From a bacterium (lineage in GTDB: Bacteria > Zixibacteria > MSB-5A5 > WJJR01), in assembly GCA_035559435.1 (NCBI GenBank), contig DATMBC010000019.1, forward strand, positions 62,001-126,000: DNA of 64,000 nucleotides, written 5' to 3'. Every line of letters starts with the position of its first letter. The first letter of the stretch is position 1. This document shows positions 53,590 to 63,179 of the stretch, piece after piece. Made by a program: the position numbers and the translations under genes. The notes under the pieces are model-generated. The model was not told the origin of the DNA. It did no database searches and saw nothing but the letters and a program-made list of their open reading frames with translations.

Positions 53590-54288
53590 ATGCTCATGGC
53601 CGGCGGGAAAAAGATTCTCGTCATTGAGGACGAACGCGATATCGGCGATCTGGTGGTGCACCTCCTTCAGAAGGAAGGGTTTGTGGCCGCGCGGATCGGC
53701 GACGGTCGGACCGGGTTGGCGCGCATCGACGCCGAACTGCCCGATCTGGTCATCCTCGATTTGATGTTGCCCGGGCTCGACGGGCTGGAAGTCTGCCGCC
53801 GGGTGCGTCAGAGCGAGCGTACGATGTTGATTCCGATCATCATGCTGACTTCGAAGGCGGAGGAGTCGGACAAGGTGGTCGGGTTGGAGATGGGCGCGGA
53901 CGATTACCTCACCAAGCCGTTTTCGAACAAGGAGCTGGTGGCGCGGGTCAAATCGATGTTGCGGCGCGTGGAGCGCAACGAGAAGCCGCAGACGGCTTTT
54001 CAGTACGGAACGTTGTCGCTGGACCGTAACCGATTCGAGGTGACCGACAACGGTCAGCCGGTGACGTTGACGGCCAAGGAATTCGGGCTGCTGGAGGCCT
54101 TCATGCGCGGCCGGGGACGGATCCTGACGCGCGATTATCTGCTGAACACGGTCTGGGGATATGATTATTTTGGGTCGACGCGGACGGTGGATGTGCACGT
54201 GAGACATCTGCGCGACAAAATCCCGATGCTGGCGTCGGCGATCCAGACGATCAAGAACATCGGGTACAAACTCCGCGAAGAACCGTAA
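53590..54288 (+). CDS. phoB: Response regulator, OmpR/PhoB type
   Basis: The 232-residue product has an N-terminal receiver (about 1-125; acidic pair in VIEDERDIG, phosphoacceptor Asp in LVILDLMLPGLDGLE, Lys in YLTKPFSNKEL) and a C-terminal winged helix (about 135-232; KEFGLLEAFMRGRGRILTRDYLL, RTVDVHVRHLRDKI). Start ATG 53590 or ATG 53596 gives the normal beginning; a TTG at 53551 opens the frame earlier. A PhoR-like kinase follows after three bases, and pst genes lie about 6 kb downstream, so phosphate control is likely. The gene symbol is assigned on that context. Confidence 0.85.
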   Translation: MLMAGGKKILVIEDERDIGDLVVHLLQKEGFVAARIGDGRTGLARIDAELPDLVILDLMLPGLDGLEVCRRVRQSERTMLIPIIMLTSKAEESDKVVGLEMGADDYLTKPFSNKELVARVKSMLRRVERNEKPQTAFQYGTLSLDRNRFEVTDNGQPVTLTAKEFGLLEAFMRGRGRILTRDYLLNTVWGYDYFGSTRTVDVHVRHLRDKIPMLASAIQTIKNIGYKLREEP

Positions 54289-54291
54289 CGC

Positions 54292-56088
<1,797 letters not shown>

Positions 56089-56145
56089 ACCGCTACGACA
56101 GTTTTGTCGCTTTCCGCTGCTAGCGGTGATCCGGTCCGGACGCGT

Positions 56146-56181
56146 GACGTGGCCCTCGAGAGGAAGCGCCAGGGCCACGTC
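56146..56181 (+). terminator. Hairpin after phoR; rest of the 56089-56533 gap is without a gene
   Basis: A perfect 11-bp stem (GACGTGGCCCT / AGGGCCACGTC) with a 14-nt loop lies 57 bases after the phoR stop. No clear T-run. In the remainder of this 445-base gap I see no supported gene or RNA. Confidence 0.55.
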
Positions 56182-56533
56182 CCGCGATCGCAACTGGTAT
56201 CATGTTGACCGGCCATCCTTTGCGCCAGCCCGCCCCGCCTTGAACGACCGGTCCGGGGGGCGTATGCGCTATCGGCCGCCTTGCGGTCGTCGACTCCAGC
56301 CGCCGCACTCTTGCCATCCGCCCGCGCCACCGGCGCCACCGTATACACCGGCAGTAAAAAGGGACGATGGCGCTCGGGTTTGTGCCTAAATCCGGACGGT
56401 TTCCATCCGATACTTGATAATGGGAACGGAATGCCCCCGGAGCCCTCGTCTCCTGATACCGCGCCAGCGCGTGGCGCCGCTTCACTGCAATATGGACAGG
56501 AGTTGGGACAATGGGTCGACATCCAGAGCTTCT

Positions 56534-58348
56534 ATGGCGACAGAGAATATGGACAAGCGCAAGATTGAGCGACCACCGTGCGGCCGTCCCGATTTCCGCG
56601 CGCTGTTCGAATCCGCGCCGGGCTTGTATTTGGTGCTCACGCCGGAGCTTGTGATTGCGGCGGTGAGCGACGCCTATGCCCGCGCGACAATGACCTGTCG
56701 GGAGGAGGTCGTCGGGCGCGATCTCTTTGACGTCTTTCCCGACAACCCCGATGACCCGGCGACGGAGGGCGTGCGAAATCTGCGCGCATCACTGGAGCGC
56801 GTCATTCGGAGCAAAGTTGCCGACTCGATGCCCGTGCAAAAATACGACATCCGCAAACCGGAAGCGGCGGGCGGGGGATTTGAGGAGCGGTATTGGAGTC
56901 CGCACAATAAGCCGGTTCTCGACGCCGATGGCACACTGATCTACATCATCCACTGCGTGGTCGACATCACGGAGTTTGTGAAGCTCAAGAATGCCCGCGC
57001 CGAGCAACAACAGTTGACGCGGGAGGCGCGCCAGCAAGTAGAGATGATGGAGTCGCAAATCTTCCGGCGAGCGCAGGAGGTGGCGGAAGCAAGCCGTCAA
57101 CTCAAGGAAGCCAACGCGGAGTACAAGCGGGCCGAAGAAGAGGCCCGCGCCGCCAAGGCGCTTGCCGAATCGATACTGGAGAACATTCCCAATATGGTGT
57201 TCGTCAAGGATGCCAAGGAGCTGCGCTTTGTCCGTTTCAACAGGGCGGGGGAAGCGCTCCTGGGATACTCCCGCGAGCAACTGATCGGCAAAAGCGATTA
57301 CGACTTCTTTCCGCCGGAGGAGGCGGACTTCTTCACGTCGCAGGACCGTGCCGTGCTCGAGGGCGGTCAACTTGTCGACATTCCCGAGGAGCCGATCCAG
57401 ACCAAAGACAAGCAAGTGCGGTTCCTGCACACCAAGAAGCTGCCGATTAACGGACCCGACGGGAAGCCGGCGTATCTGCTGGGAATCTCCGAGGACATCA
57501 CGGAGCGAAAACTGGCCGAGGAGCGAATCCGCCAGCTCAATCTGGATCTGTTGCGCCGCGCCAGTCAACTGGAGGCGGCCAACAAGGAGCTGGAGTCGTT
57601 CAGTTATTCCGTCTCGCACGACCTTCGCTCGCCCCTCCGGAGTCTGGACGGATTCAGCCGCGCCCTGATGGAGGACTACGGCGCTGTGCTCGACGCGACG
57701 GCGGTGGAGTACCTCAACCGGATTCGCGCCGCCGCCCAACGGATGGATGAGCTCATTGACGCGTTGTTGCAGTTGTCGCGCTTCAGCCGGCAGAGCATGC
57801 ACTTCCGACCGGTCGACGTGACGGCCCTGGGCAATCGCATCATCGGCGAACTGCGAAAGCAGCATCCGGAGCGCGTCGTGGAGACTCTCGTCGACGGCGA
57901 GATGGCCGCGCACGCCGACCCGCGGCTGCTTGCGGTTGTTCTCCAAAATCTGCTGGGAAATGCATGGAAGTACACGTCGCGCCGATCGGTTGCGCACGTC
58001 CATTTTGGAGTGCGTCGGGACGGGCCGGCACCCGTCTTTTTCATCCGGGATGACGGCGCCGGTTTCGACATGGAGTATTCCGACAAGCTCTTTGGCGCGT
58101 TTCAGCGACTGCATTCCGCCGACGAGTTTGAAGGCACGGGAATTGGTTTGGCCACGGTCCAGCGCATCATCGCCCGACACGGAGGGCGCGTGTGGGCCGA
58201 GGCCGCGGTGGGGGCCGGAGCGACGTTCTATTTCACGCTCTCAGCAGAAGCATCGGGGGGCAATAATGAACAAGGAGAAATGGGTCCTCCTCGTGGAGGA
58301 CAACCCGGACGACGTGGCGTTGACCTTGCGGGCGTTGAAGCGTCATAA
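56534..58348 (+). CDS. PAS-domain sensor histidine kinase (phytochrome-like HisKA), soluble
   Basis: The 604-residue product is a cytoplasmic kinase. It has a first PAS (about 20-150; FRALFESAPGLYLVLTPEL), a coiled-coil stretch (about 160-230), a second PAS (about 232-360; ILENIPNMVFVKDAKELRF) with PAC ending, the HisKA motif SYSVSHDLRSPLRSLDGF, and an ATPase (VVLQNLLGNAWKYTSRR, DGAGFDMEYSDKLFGAFQR, GTGIGLATVQRI). This kinase class usually pairs with small Rcp-type regulators, and one follows. The start is uncertain: 56534 or 56549, both with weak sites. The C-terminus runs 83 bases into the next gene in a different frame, giving a Gly-rich tail of doubtful value. Confidence 0.82.
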   Translation: MATENMDKRKIERPPCGRPDFRALFESAPGLYLVLTPELVIAAVSDAYARATMTCREEVVGRDLFDVFPDNPDDPATEGVRNLRASLERVIRSKVADSMPVQKYDIRKPEAAGGGFEERYWSPHNKPVLDADGTLIYIIHCVVDITEFVKLKNARAEQQQLTREARQQVEMMESQIFRRAQEVAEASRQLKEANAEYKRAEEEARAAKALAESILENIPNMVFVKDAKELRFVRFNRAGEALLGYSREQLIGKSDYDFFPPEEADFFTSQDRAVLEGGQLVDIPEEPIQTKDKQVRFLHTKKLPINGPDGKPAYLLGISEDITERKLAEERIRQLNLDLLRRASQLEAANKELESFSYSVSHDLRSPLRSLDGFSRALMEDYGAVLDATAVEYLNRIRAAAQRMDELIDALLQLSRFSRQSMHFRPVDVTALGNRIIGELRKQHPERVVETLVDGEMAAHADPRLLAVVLQNLLGNAWKYTSRRSVAHVHFGVRRDGPAPVFFIRDDGAGFDMEYSDKLFGAFQRLHSADEFEGTGIGLATVQRIIARHGGRVWAEAAVGAGATFYFTLSAEASGGNNEQGEMGPPRGGQPGRRGVDLAGVEAS

Positions 58349-58721
58349 CATCACCAACGAGATCGTCGTGGCGCACGATGGAGTGGAGGCGCTTGCCCTG
58401 CTCCATGGGGCTGAAACGGAGTCGGCGCGCGGGACGACGGGTCTGCCACAGGTGGTCCTGCTGGATCTCAAGCTGCCGCGCCTTGACGGGCTGGGTGTGC
58501 TCCAGCGGATCCGTGCACATCCCCGGACGAAGCTTCTCCCGGTGGTCATTCTGACGTCCTCGCTGGAGGAGCAGGATCTCCTGAAGGGCTATTCGCTGGG
58601 CGCGAACAGCTACATTCGCAAACCCGTGGACTTTGAGCAATTTGTGGAGGCGGTTCGGAATCTGGGGCTGTATTGGCTCCTCATGAACGAGGTCCCGGAA
58701 ACGGTGAGGACTGTCCAATGA
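58266..58721 (+). CDS. Single-domain response regulator (Rcp1-like)
   Basis: The 151-residue product is a stand-alone receiver: acidic pair in LLVEDNPDDVALTLRAL, phosphoacceptor in VVLLDLKLPRLDGLGVL, Ser/Thr in VVILTSSLEEQD and Lys in YIRKPVDFEQF. No output domain. This type accompanies phytochrome-like kinases. Start ATG 58266 is preceded by GGGGGG and overlaps the kinase gene by 83 bases. Its stop overlaps the next start (ATGA). It probably relays phosphate between the two kinases around it. Confidence 0.92.
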   Translation: MNKEKWVLLVEDNPDDVALTLRALKRHNITNEIVVAHDGVEALALLHGAETESARGTTGLPQVVLLDLKLPRLDGLGVLQRIRAHPRTKLLPVVILTSSLEEQDLLKGYSLGANSYIRKPVDFEQFVEAVRNLGLYWLLMNEVPETVRTVQ

Positions 58722-59857
58722 ATCTTCCGCTGAGGGTTCTCCTGGTCGAAGACCGGGAGGATGACGCGATTTTGATCGAGGCGGAGCTGCGTCGCGGCGG
58801 CTTCGCGCCCGACTGCAGACGCATTGAGTCGGCCGGTGAAATGAACCGCGCGCTGGCGGATGGAACGTGGGATGTCATCATCTCCGACTACTCACTGCCT
58901 CGCTTCAGCGGCGTTCAGGCGCTCGATTACCTCCATCGAACAGGATTGGACATTCCCTTCATCATCGTTTCGGGGACCATCACGGAGGAGACGGCCGTGG
59001 CGGCGATGCGAGCCGGTGCACATGACTACGTCATGAAGGGAAACCTTGCCCGTCTGGTGCCGGCCATCCTGCGGGAGCTGCGGGAGGCGACGCGGCGGCG
59101 CTCCCTCCTCGAGGCGGAGGAACGTCTAAAGCAGGCGGAACGTCTCAAGACCATCGGCGAGCTCATGGCCTCGTTGATCCATGACCTGAACAATCCGCTC
59201 CAGACGATTCTCGGACTGGCGGAATTGCTGAAAAACGGCCAACTGAGCCCGGAGAAGCGGTCAAAGCACATTAGCGTCATTGAACGCGAAGTCGATCTGA
59301 TCGTGGGAATGCGCAACGACATATTGGAATTCACCCGCGGCGAAATCAAAGTCGTCCGCCGGATCGTCGATTTGTCCGCCTTGGCGAACGAGGTCATCGA
59401 GACCTATGCCCCGGCCTGCGCCAGGCAGGGAATTACGCTGGCCGGTTCCGCGAACGCGGACCCGGGCTGTGACTTCAGCATCGAAGGCGACAATGTCAGG
59501 ATCTGGCGGGCGCTGCAAAACCTGATTGCCAACGCCCGCGACGCCATGCCTGCCGGCGGACGCATCGCCGTCGACGTCCACGGCGCGGTGGAGGGCGTCA
59601 CGCTCGAAGTCTCCGACAATGGCGGCGGCATCCCCCCGGAGATTCGCGACACGTTGTTCATGCCATTTGTGACTTACGGCAAAAGCCAGGGGACCGGACT
59701 CGGGCTGGCCATCGTCCGGCAAATCGTCGAATCTCATGGCGGCACCGTCACCTTCGTGACCGAAGAGTGCGTCGGGACCACCTTCCGCCTGTTCTTTCCC
59801 AGGCCGCTGAATCGCACGTCCACCAGCCATGCGAGGATGCCCCGTTCTCAAGCGTAA
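58718..59857 (+). CDS. Hybrid response regulator-histidine kinase (receiver + HisKA + ATPase)
   Basis: The 379-residue product has an N-terminal receiver (about 1-125; LLVEDREDDAILIEAEL, DVIISDYSLPRFSG, GAHDYVMKGNLARLVP), then HisKA with LMASLIHDLNNPLQTILGL (about residue 160) and a C-terminal ATPase (LQNLIANARDAMPAGG, DNGGGIPPEIRDTLFMPF, GTGLGLAIVRQIVESHGG). ATG 58718 overlaps the previous stop by four bases. The order receiver-then-kinase suggests it is switched by phosphorylation from the upstream kinase or regulator. The final 13 residues after FFPRPL are a low-complexity tail. Confidence 0.88.
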   Translation: MNLPLRVLLVEDREDDAILIEAELRRGGFAPDCRRIESAGEMNRALADGTWDVIISDYSLPRFSGVQALDYLHRTGLDIPFIIVSGTITEETAVAAMRAGAHDYVMKGNLARLVPAILRELREATRRRSLLEAEERLKQAERLKTIGELMASLIHDLNNPLQTILGLAELLKNGQLSPEKRSKHISVIEREVDLIVGMRNDILEFTRGEIKVVRRIVDLSALANEVIETYAPACARQGITLAGSANADPGCDFSIEGDNVRIWRALQNLIANARDAMPAGGRIAVDVHGAVEGVTLEVSDNGGGIPPEIRDTLFMPFVTYGKSQGTGLGLAIVRQIVESHGGTVTFVTEECVGTTFRLFFPRPLNRTSTSHARMPRSQA

Positions 59858-59949
59858 AGACTGCGGGACAGGTCGCCACTGTCATCAACGGGTCGGGCGG
59901 CCGGCAGGGGAGAAATCGAGTCGACCTAACTTTACCGCATCGCTCTGGA

Positions 59950-59988
59950 TTAGACTTCAATTTACACACAGTTTACATACGTAACATA
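59950..59988 (+). promoter_or_regulatory. Candidate Pho box (11-bp-spaced TTTACA half-sites) upstream of the porin-pst genes
   Basis: TTTACA occurs at 59961 and again at 59972, exactly 11 bases apart, flanked by weaker half-sites TTAGAC at 59950 and AACATA at 59983, each in the same 11-base register. Tandem direct repeats with 11-bp spacing are how PhoB/PhoP response regulators recognise DNA (B. subtilis PhoP consensus TTAACA-like). The site lies 85 bases before the porin start codon and in front of pstS-pstC-pstA. Confidence 0.7.
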
Positions 59989-60072
59989 CCGCGGCAATCT
60001 CCTCTGAGGTTCATGGCGTTGTCCGCAACGCACAACCGGGCGGGGCATGGGGCTCACCCGGAGAAAGGGGAT

Positions 60073-61260
60073 ATGAGAAACGGACTGGTGTGCGCGGTTG
60101 CGATTGTTATCGCACTGTTAACAGGATCTTCATCGTACGCGCAAGAGCCGTCGGCAGATTCGCTGGCGGGACGACTTTCAGCGGTGGAAACGGCCGTTCA
60201 GAACTTGAAGAAGTTCAAAGTGTCCGGGTACGTGCAGGCGCGCTACGAGTATCATGATGATGCAATCAGCAATCCGGCGTTGGGCACGGCATCGACGGAC
60301 TCCAGGAACATGGGCAAGCTGTTGAATCGATTCTACATTCGCCGCGGTCGGCTGAAGGTGACGTTTCAAGCCAACAAGAACGCCTCCGGCGTTGTATACT
60401 TTGACGGCTCCGCCTCCGGCGTCTCCCTGAAAGAGGCCTTCGTCGCGTTGACCGAGCCCAGGTCGGAAGTGAGATTCACGCTGGGACAATTCAACTGGCC
60501 GTTTGGCTACGAGGTCAGTTTCTCGTCGTCGAAGCGTGAGTTTCCCGAGCGGGCACGCTGGTCGCGCACCTTGTTTCCGGGGGAGCGCGACCGCGGTGTC
60601 AAAGTTGAACGCGCGTTCAAGATCGAGGATCGCTACGACCTGAATCTGACCGCCGGCGTGTTCAACGGCAACGGCATCGAGGATCGTGTCTTTGGCGCGA
60701 CCGACCCGAACAAGAGCAAGGATTTCATCGCCCGCGCTGCATGCGATTTTGGCGCGCTCGATGTCGGCGTTTCGGGGTATTGGGGCGAGCAGTTCAATCC
60801 CAGCGACTCCGCCGTCCCTGTCCAGACGCCGTCGTCGACCGACAAGATTCGCTACGGGGCGGATGCGCAATTCGCCTTTGACGTGCCGCGGCTGGGCGGC
60901 GGCGCGCTGAAGGCCGAGTTTGTCGTCGGACAGGAGCCGAAGAATCAGTCGAAGGCGTTTCTGTCCTCCGACACCACGCGTGACGTGACGGGACTAGATG
61001 TTGTGCTCGCGCAGAATCTTCATCCCAATCTTCAGTTCATCTCGCGCATCGACTACTACGATCCCGACCGTGACATCAAAAGCGATGAGTTTGTCGCCTA
61101 CGGGCTCGGATTGGTTTACTTCTGGGACAATCACAGCAAGGTCAAGCTGGTCTACGAGATTCCCAAGTCGGGCAAGAATGCCCGCAGCGGGCTGGAGCCG
61201 GGAACGACCAAGGATCTGAAGGACAACATCCTGACCATGGAATGGGTGTACACATTTTGA
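60073..61260 (+). CDS. Phosphate-selective porin O/P-family outer-membrane protein
   Basis: The 395-residue product starts at ATG 60073 (GAAAGGGGAT upstream) with signal peptide MRNGLVCAVAIVIALLTGS. A short coiled region follows (SLAGRLSAVETAVQNLKKF), then a beta-barrel: VSGYVQARYEYHDD, FYIRRGRLKVTFQANKN, LGQFNWPFGYEVSFSSSKREFPERARWSRTLFPGERDRGV (a porin O/P hallmark), ending EWVYTF with the C-terminal aromatic residue needed for barrel assembly. These porins admit phosphate and polyphosphate. Its stop lies 23 bases before pstS, and a candidate Pho box precedes it, so it is probably the first gene of a Pho-regulated operon. Confidence 0.9.
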   Translation: MRNGLVCAVAIVIALLTGSSSYAQEPSADSLAGRLSAVETAVQNLKKFKVSGYVQARYEYHDDAISNPALGTASTDSRNMGKLLNRFYIRRGRLKVTFQANKNASGVVYFDGSASGVSLKEAFVALTEPRSEVRFTLGQFNWPFGYEVSFSSSKREFPERARWSRTLFPGERDRGVKVERAFKIEDRYDLNLTAGVFNGNGIEDRVFGATDPNKSKDFIARAACDFGALDVGVSGYWGEQFNPSDSAVPVQTPSSTDKIRYGADAQFAFDVPRLGGGALKAEFVVGQEPKNQSKAFLSSDTTRDVTGLDVVLAQNLHPNLQFISRIDYYDPDRDIKSDEFVAYGLGLVYFWDNHSKVKLVYEIPKSGKNARSGLEPGTTKDLKDNILTMEWVYTF

Positions 61261-61283
61261 ACGCAAACCCGAAGGAGGAGCAA

Positions 61284-62168
61284 GTGACGATTCATCGCCT
61301 CACCACCGTGTTCGCCATGGCCGCGCTATTGCTGCTTGCCGTGGGGACGTCCGGACTGGCCGGAAAAGCCATCACCATGAAAGGTTCGGACACCATGGTG
61401 ATTCTGGGGCAGCGATGGGCGGAAGTGTACATGAAGACACACAAGGATGCGGTGATCCAGGTCACCGGCGGCGGATCGGGCACCGGCATCGCCGCGCTGA
61501 TCAACGGCTCGGCGGACATCGCCCAGTCGTCGCGATCGATGAAGGACAAGGAAAAAGACGAGGTCAAGGCCAAGCGCGGCGCCGCCCCCAGCGAGATCGC
61601 CACCGCCCTGGACGGACTGGCCATTTACGTGCATGAGAAAAACCCGATCACGCGGCTGAATGCGACGCAACTGAAGGCGATCTACCAGGGCGATATCACT
61701 TCATGGAAGGATGTCGGCGGCCCGGACGAGGAAATCGTGGTGTATTCGCGAGAGAACAATTCCGGCACCTACGCTTACTTCAAGGAGCACATCCTCAAGA
61801 ACGAGGATTTCGCGCCCCAAGTGCAGACGCTGCCGGGAACGGCCTCGATTATCAACGCCGTCTCCAAGGATGAATGGGCAATCGGGTATGGCGGCATCGG
61901 CTACTCCAGCGGCGTCCGGCCACTGGCGGTTGCCAACGAGGGGAGTTCGGAGTACTTTGAGCCGACGGAAGCCAATGTGGCTTCCGGCAAGTACCCGTTG
62001 GCGCGACCCTTGTTTTGGTATACGGTGGGCGAGCCGACGGGCGAGATCAAGGCGTTGGTGGACTGGGTGCTGGGCCCGGAGGGCCAGGCGGTGGTGAGCG
62101 AGGTCGGCTACTACCCCCTGCCCAAACCCAAGACGGGTGAAGCGCCGAAGAGCGACTCCGGCCGTTAG
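61284..62168 (+). CDS. pstS: Phosphate ABC transporter substrate-binding protein PstS
   Basis: PstS binds phosphate in the periplasm for the PstCAB transporter. The 294-residue product starts at GTG 61284 (GAAGGAGGAG upstream) with a signal peptide ending near GLAGKA. Phosphate-site motifs are MKGSDTMVILGQRW, GGGSGTGIAALINGSADIAQSSR, YSRENNSGTYAYFKEH and AIGYGGIGYSSGVRPLAV. Length is normal for the shorter PstS class. It sits between the porin O/P gene and pstC, with short gaps on both sides. Confidence 0.95.
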   Translation: MTIHRLTTVFAMAALLLLAVGTSGLAGKAITMKGSDTMVILGQRWAEVYMKTHKDAVIQVTGGGSGTGIAALINGSADIAQSSRSMKDKEKDEVKAKRGAAPSEIATALDGLAIYVHEKNPITRLNATQLKAIYQGDITSWKDVGGPDEEIVVYSRENNSGTYAYFKEHILKNEDFAPQVQTLPGTASIINAVSKDEWAIGYGGIGYSSGVRPLAVANEGSSEYFEPTEANVASGKYPLARPLFWYTVGEPTGEIKALVDWVLGPEGQAVVSEVGYYPLPKPKTGEAPKSDSGR

Positions 62169-62179
62169 CATACGCGACG

Positions 62180-63175
62180 ATGACGCAGCAGACGCTGATG
62201 ACCCGACGGCGTGAGCGGCCGACCTACGGCCTGCGCCCGGCCGATCGCCGCCGCGACCGGCTCATGACGTATGTGTTCACGGTCGGGGCGGTCGGGGCCA
62301 TCGCCGCCATCGTGCTCATCTTCGTCTTTGTGGGCCGCGAGGCGTTGCCGGTCTTCTTCTCGGCGGAGGTCCATGAAGAAGTCACACTGTCGAAGATGGT
62401 GACGCCGCTGGAGTGGCGCGCCAACAAGCCCAAGACCTTCATCTGGCAGCCGGTCTCGGAGGTTCCCAAGTACTCGCTGCCGCCGCTGCTGCTCGGCTCG
62501 CTGAAAGCGACGCTGATCGCGATCCTGTTTGCGACGCCGTTTGCGGTGGGGGCCGCGATGTACTCCTCCGAATTCGCGCCGCGCCGCGCGCGCGAAGTCA
62601 TCAAGCCGGTGATTGAGATGCTGGCGGGGATCCCGTCGGTGGTGCTGGGCTTTTTCGCGCTGATGGTGCTGGCCGGCTGGCTGAAGGAGGCATTCGACTG
62701 GAAGTATCGTCTGAACGCCACAACGGCGGGCATCGCGCTCGGGATCGCCATCATACCGATCATCTACACGGTCGCCGAGGAGGCGCTGCGCGCGGTGCCG
62801 CGGCAGTATCGCGAGGCGGCGCAGGCGTTGGGCGCAAACCCGTGGCAGATCGCGCGGCGGGTGGTGTTGCCGGCGGCGGCCCCCGGCATCTTTGCCGCGG
62901 TGGCGCTCGGATTCGGACGCGCCATCGGCGAGACGATGATCGTGCTGATGGCTTCGGGCAACGCGGCGACGTGGAGTTTGCCGCTGACCGATTCGGTGCG
63001 CACGATGTCGGCCACGATTGCCGCGGAAATGGCCGAAGTCGTCAACGGCTCGGCGCACTATCACGTGCTCTTCTTCATCGGGGGCCTGCTGTTTGTCCTG
63101 ACGTTCCTGATCAATTTGGTTGGCGAAATGTATGTGGGACGTTTGAAGCGGCGGTTGACCGGACGGGCGGGATGA
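62180..63175 (+). CDS. pstC: Phosphate ABC transporter permease PstC
   Basis: The 331-residue inner-membrane permease has about six hydrophobic segments, the first at TYVFTVGAVGAIAAIVLIFVFVG, and the EAA coupling loop EEALRAVPRQYREAAQALGA that contacts the ATPase. LEWRANKPKTFIWQP is a periplasmic loop found in PstC of this type. It starts 12 bases after pstS. pstA follows after four bases, fixing the operon order S-C-A. Confidence 0.94.
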   Translation: MTQQTLMTRRRERPTYGLRPADRRRDRLMTYVFTVGAVGAIAAIVLIFVFVGREALPVFFSAEVHEEVTLSKMVTPLEWRANKPKTFIWQPVSEVPKYSLPPLLLGSLKATLIAILFATPFAVGAAMYSSEFAPRRAREVIKPVIEMLAGIPSVVLGFFALMVLAGWLKEAFDWKYRLNATTAGIALGIAIIPIIYTVAEEALRAVPRQYREAAQALGANPWQIARRVVLPAAAPGIFAAVALGFGRAIGETMIVLMASGNAATWSLPLTDSVRTMSATIAAEMAEVVNGSAHYHVLFFIGGLLFVLTFLINLVGEMYVGRLKRRLTGRAG

Positions 63176-63179
63176 ACGG

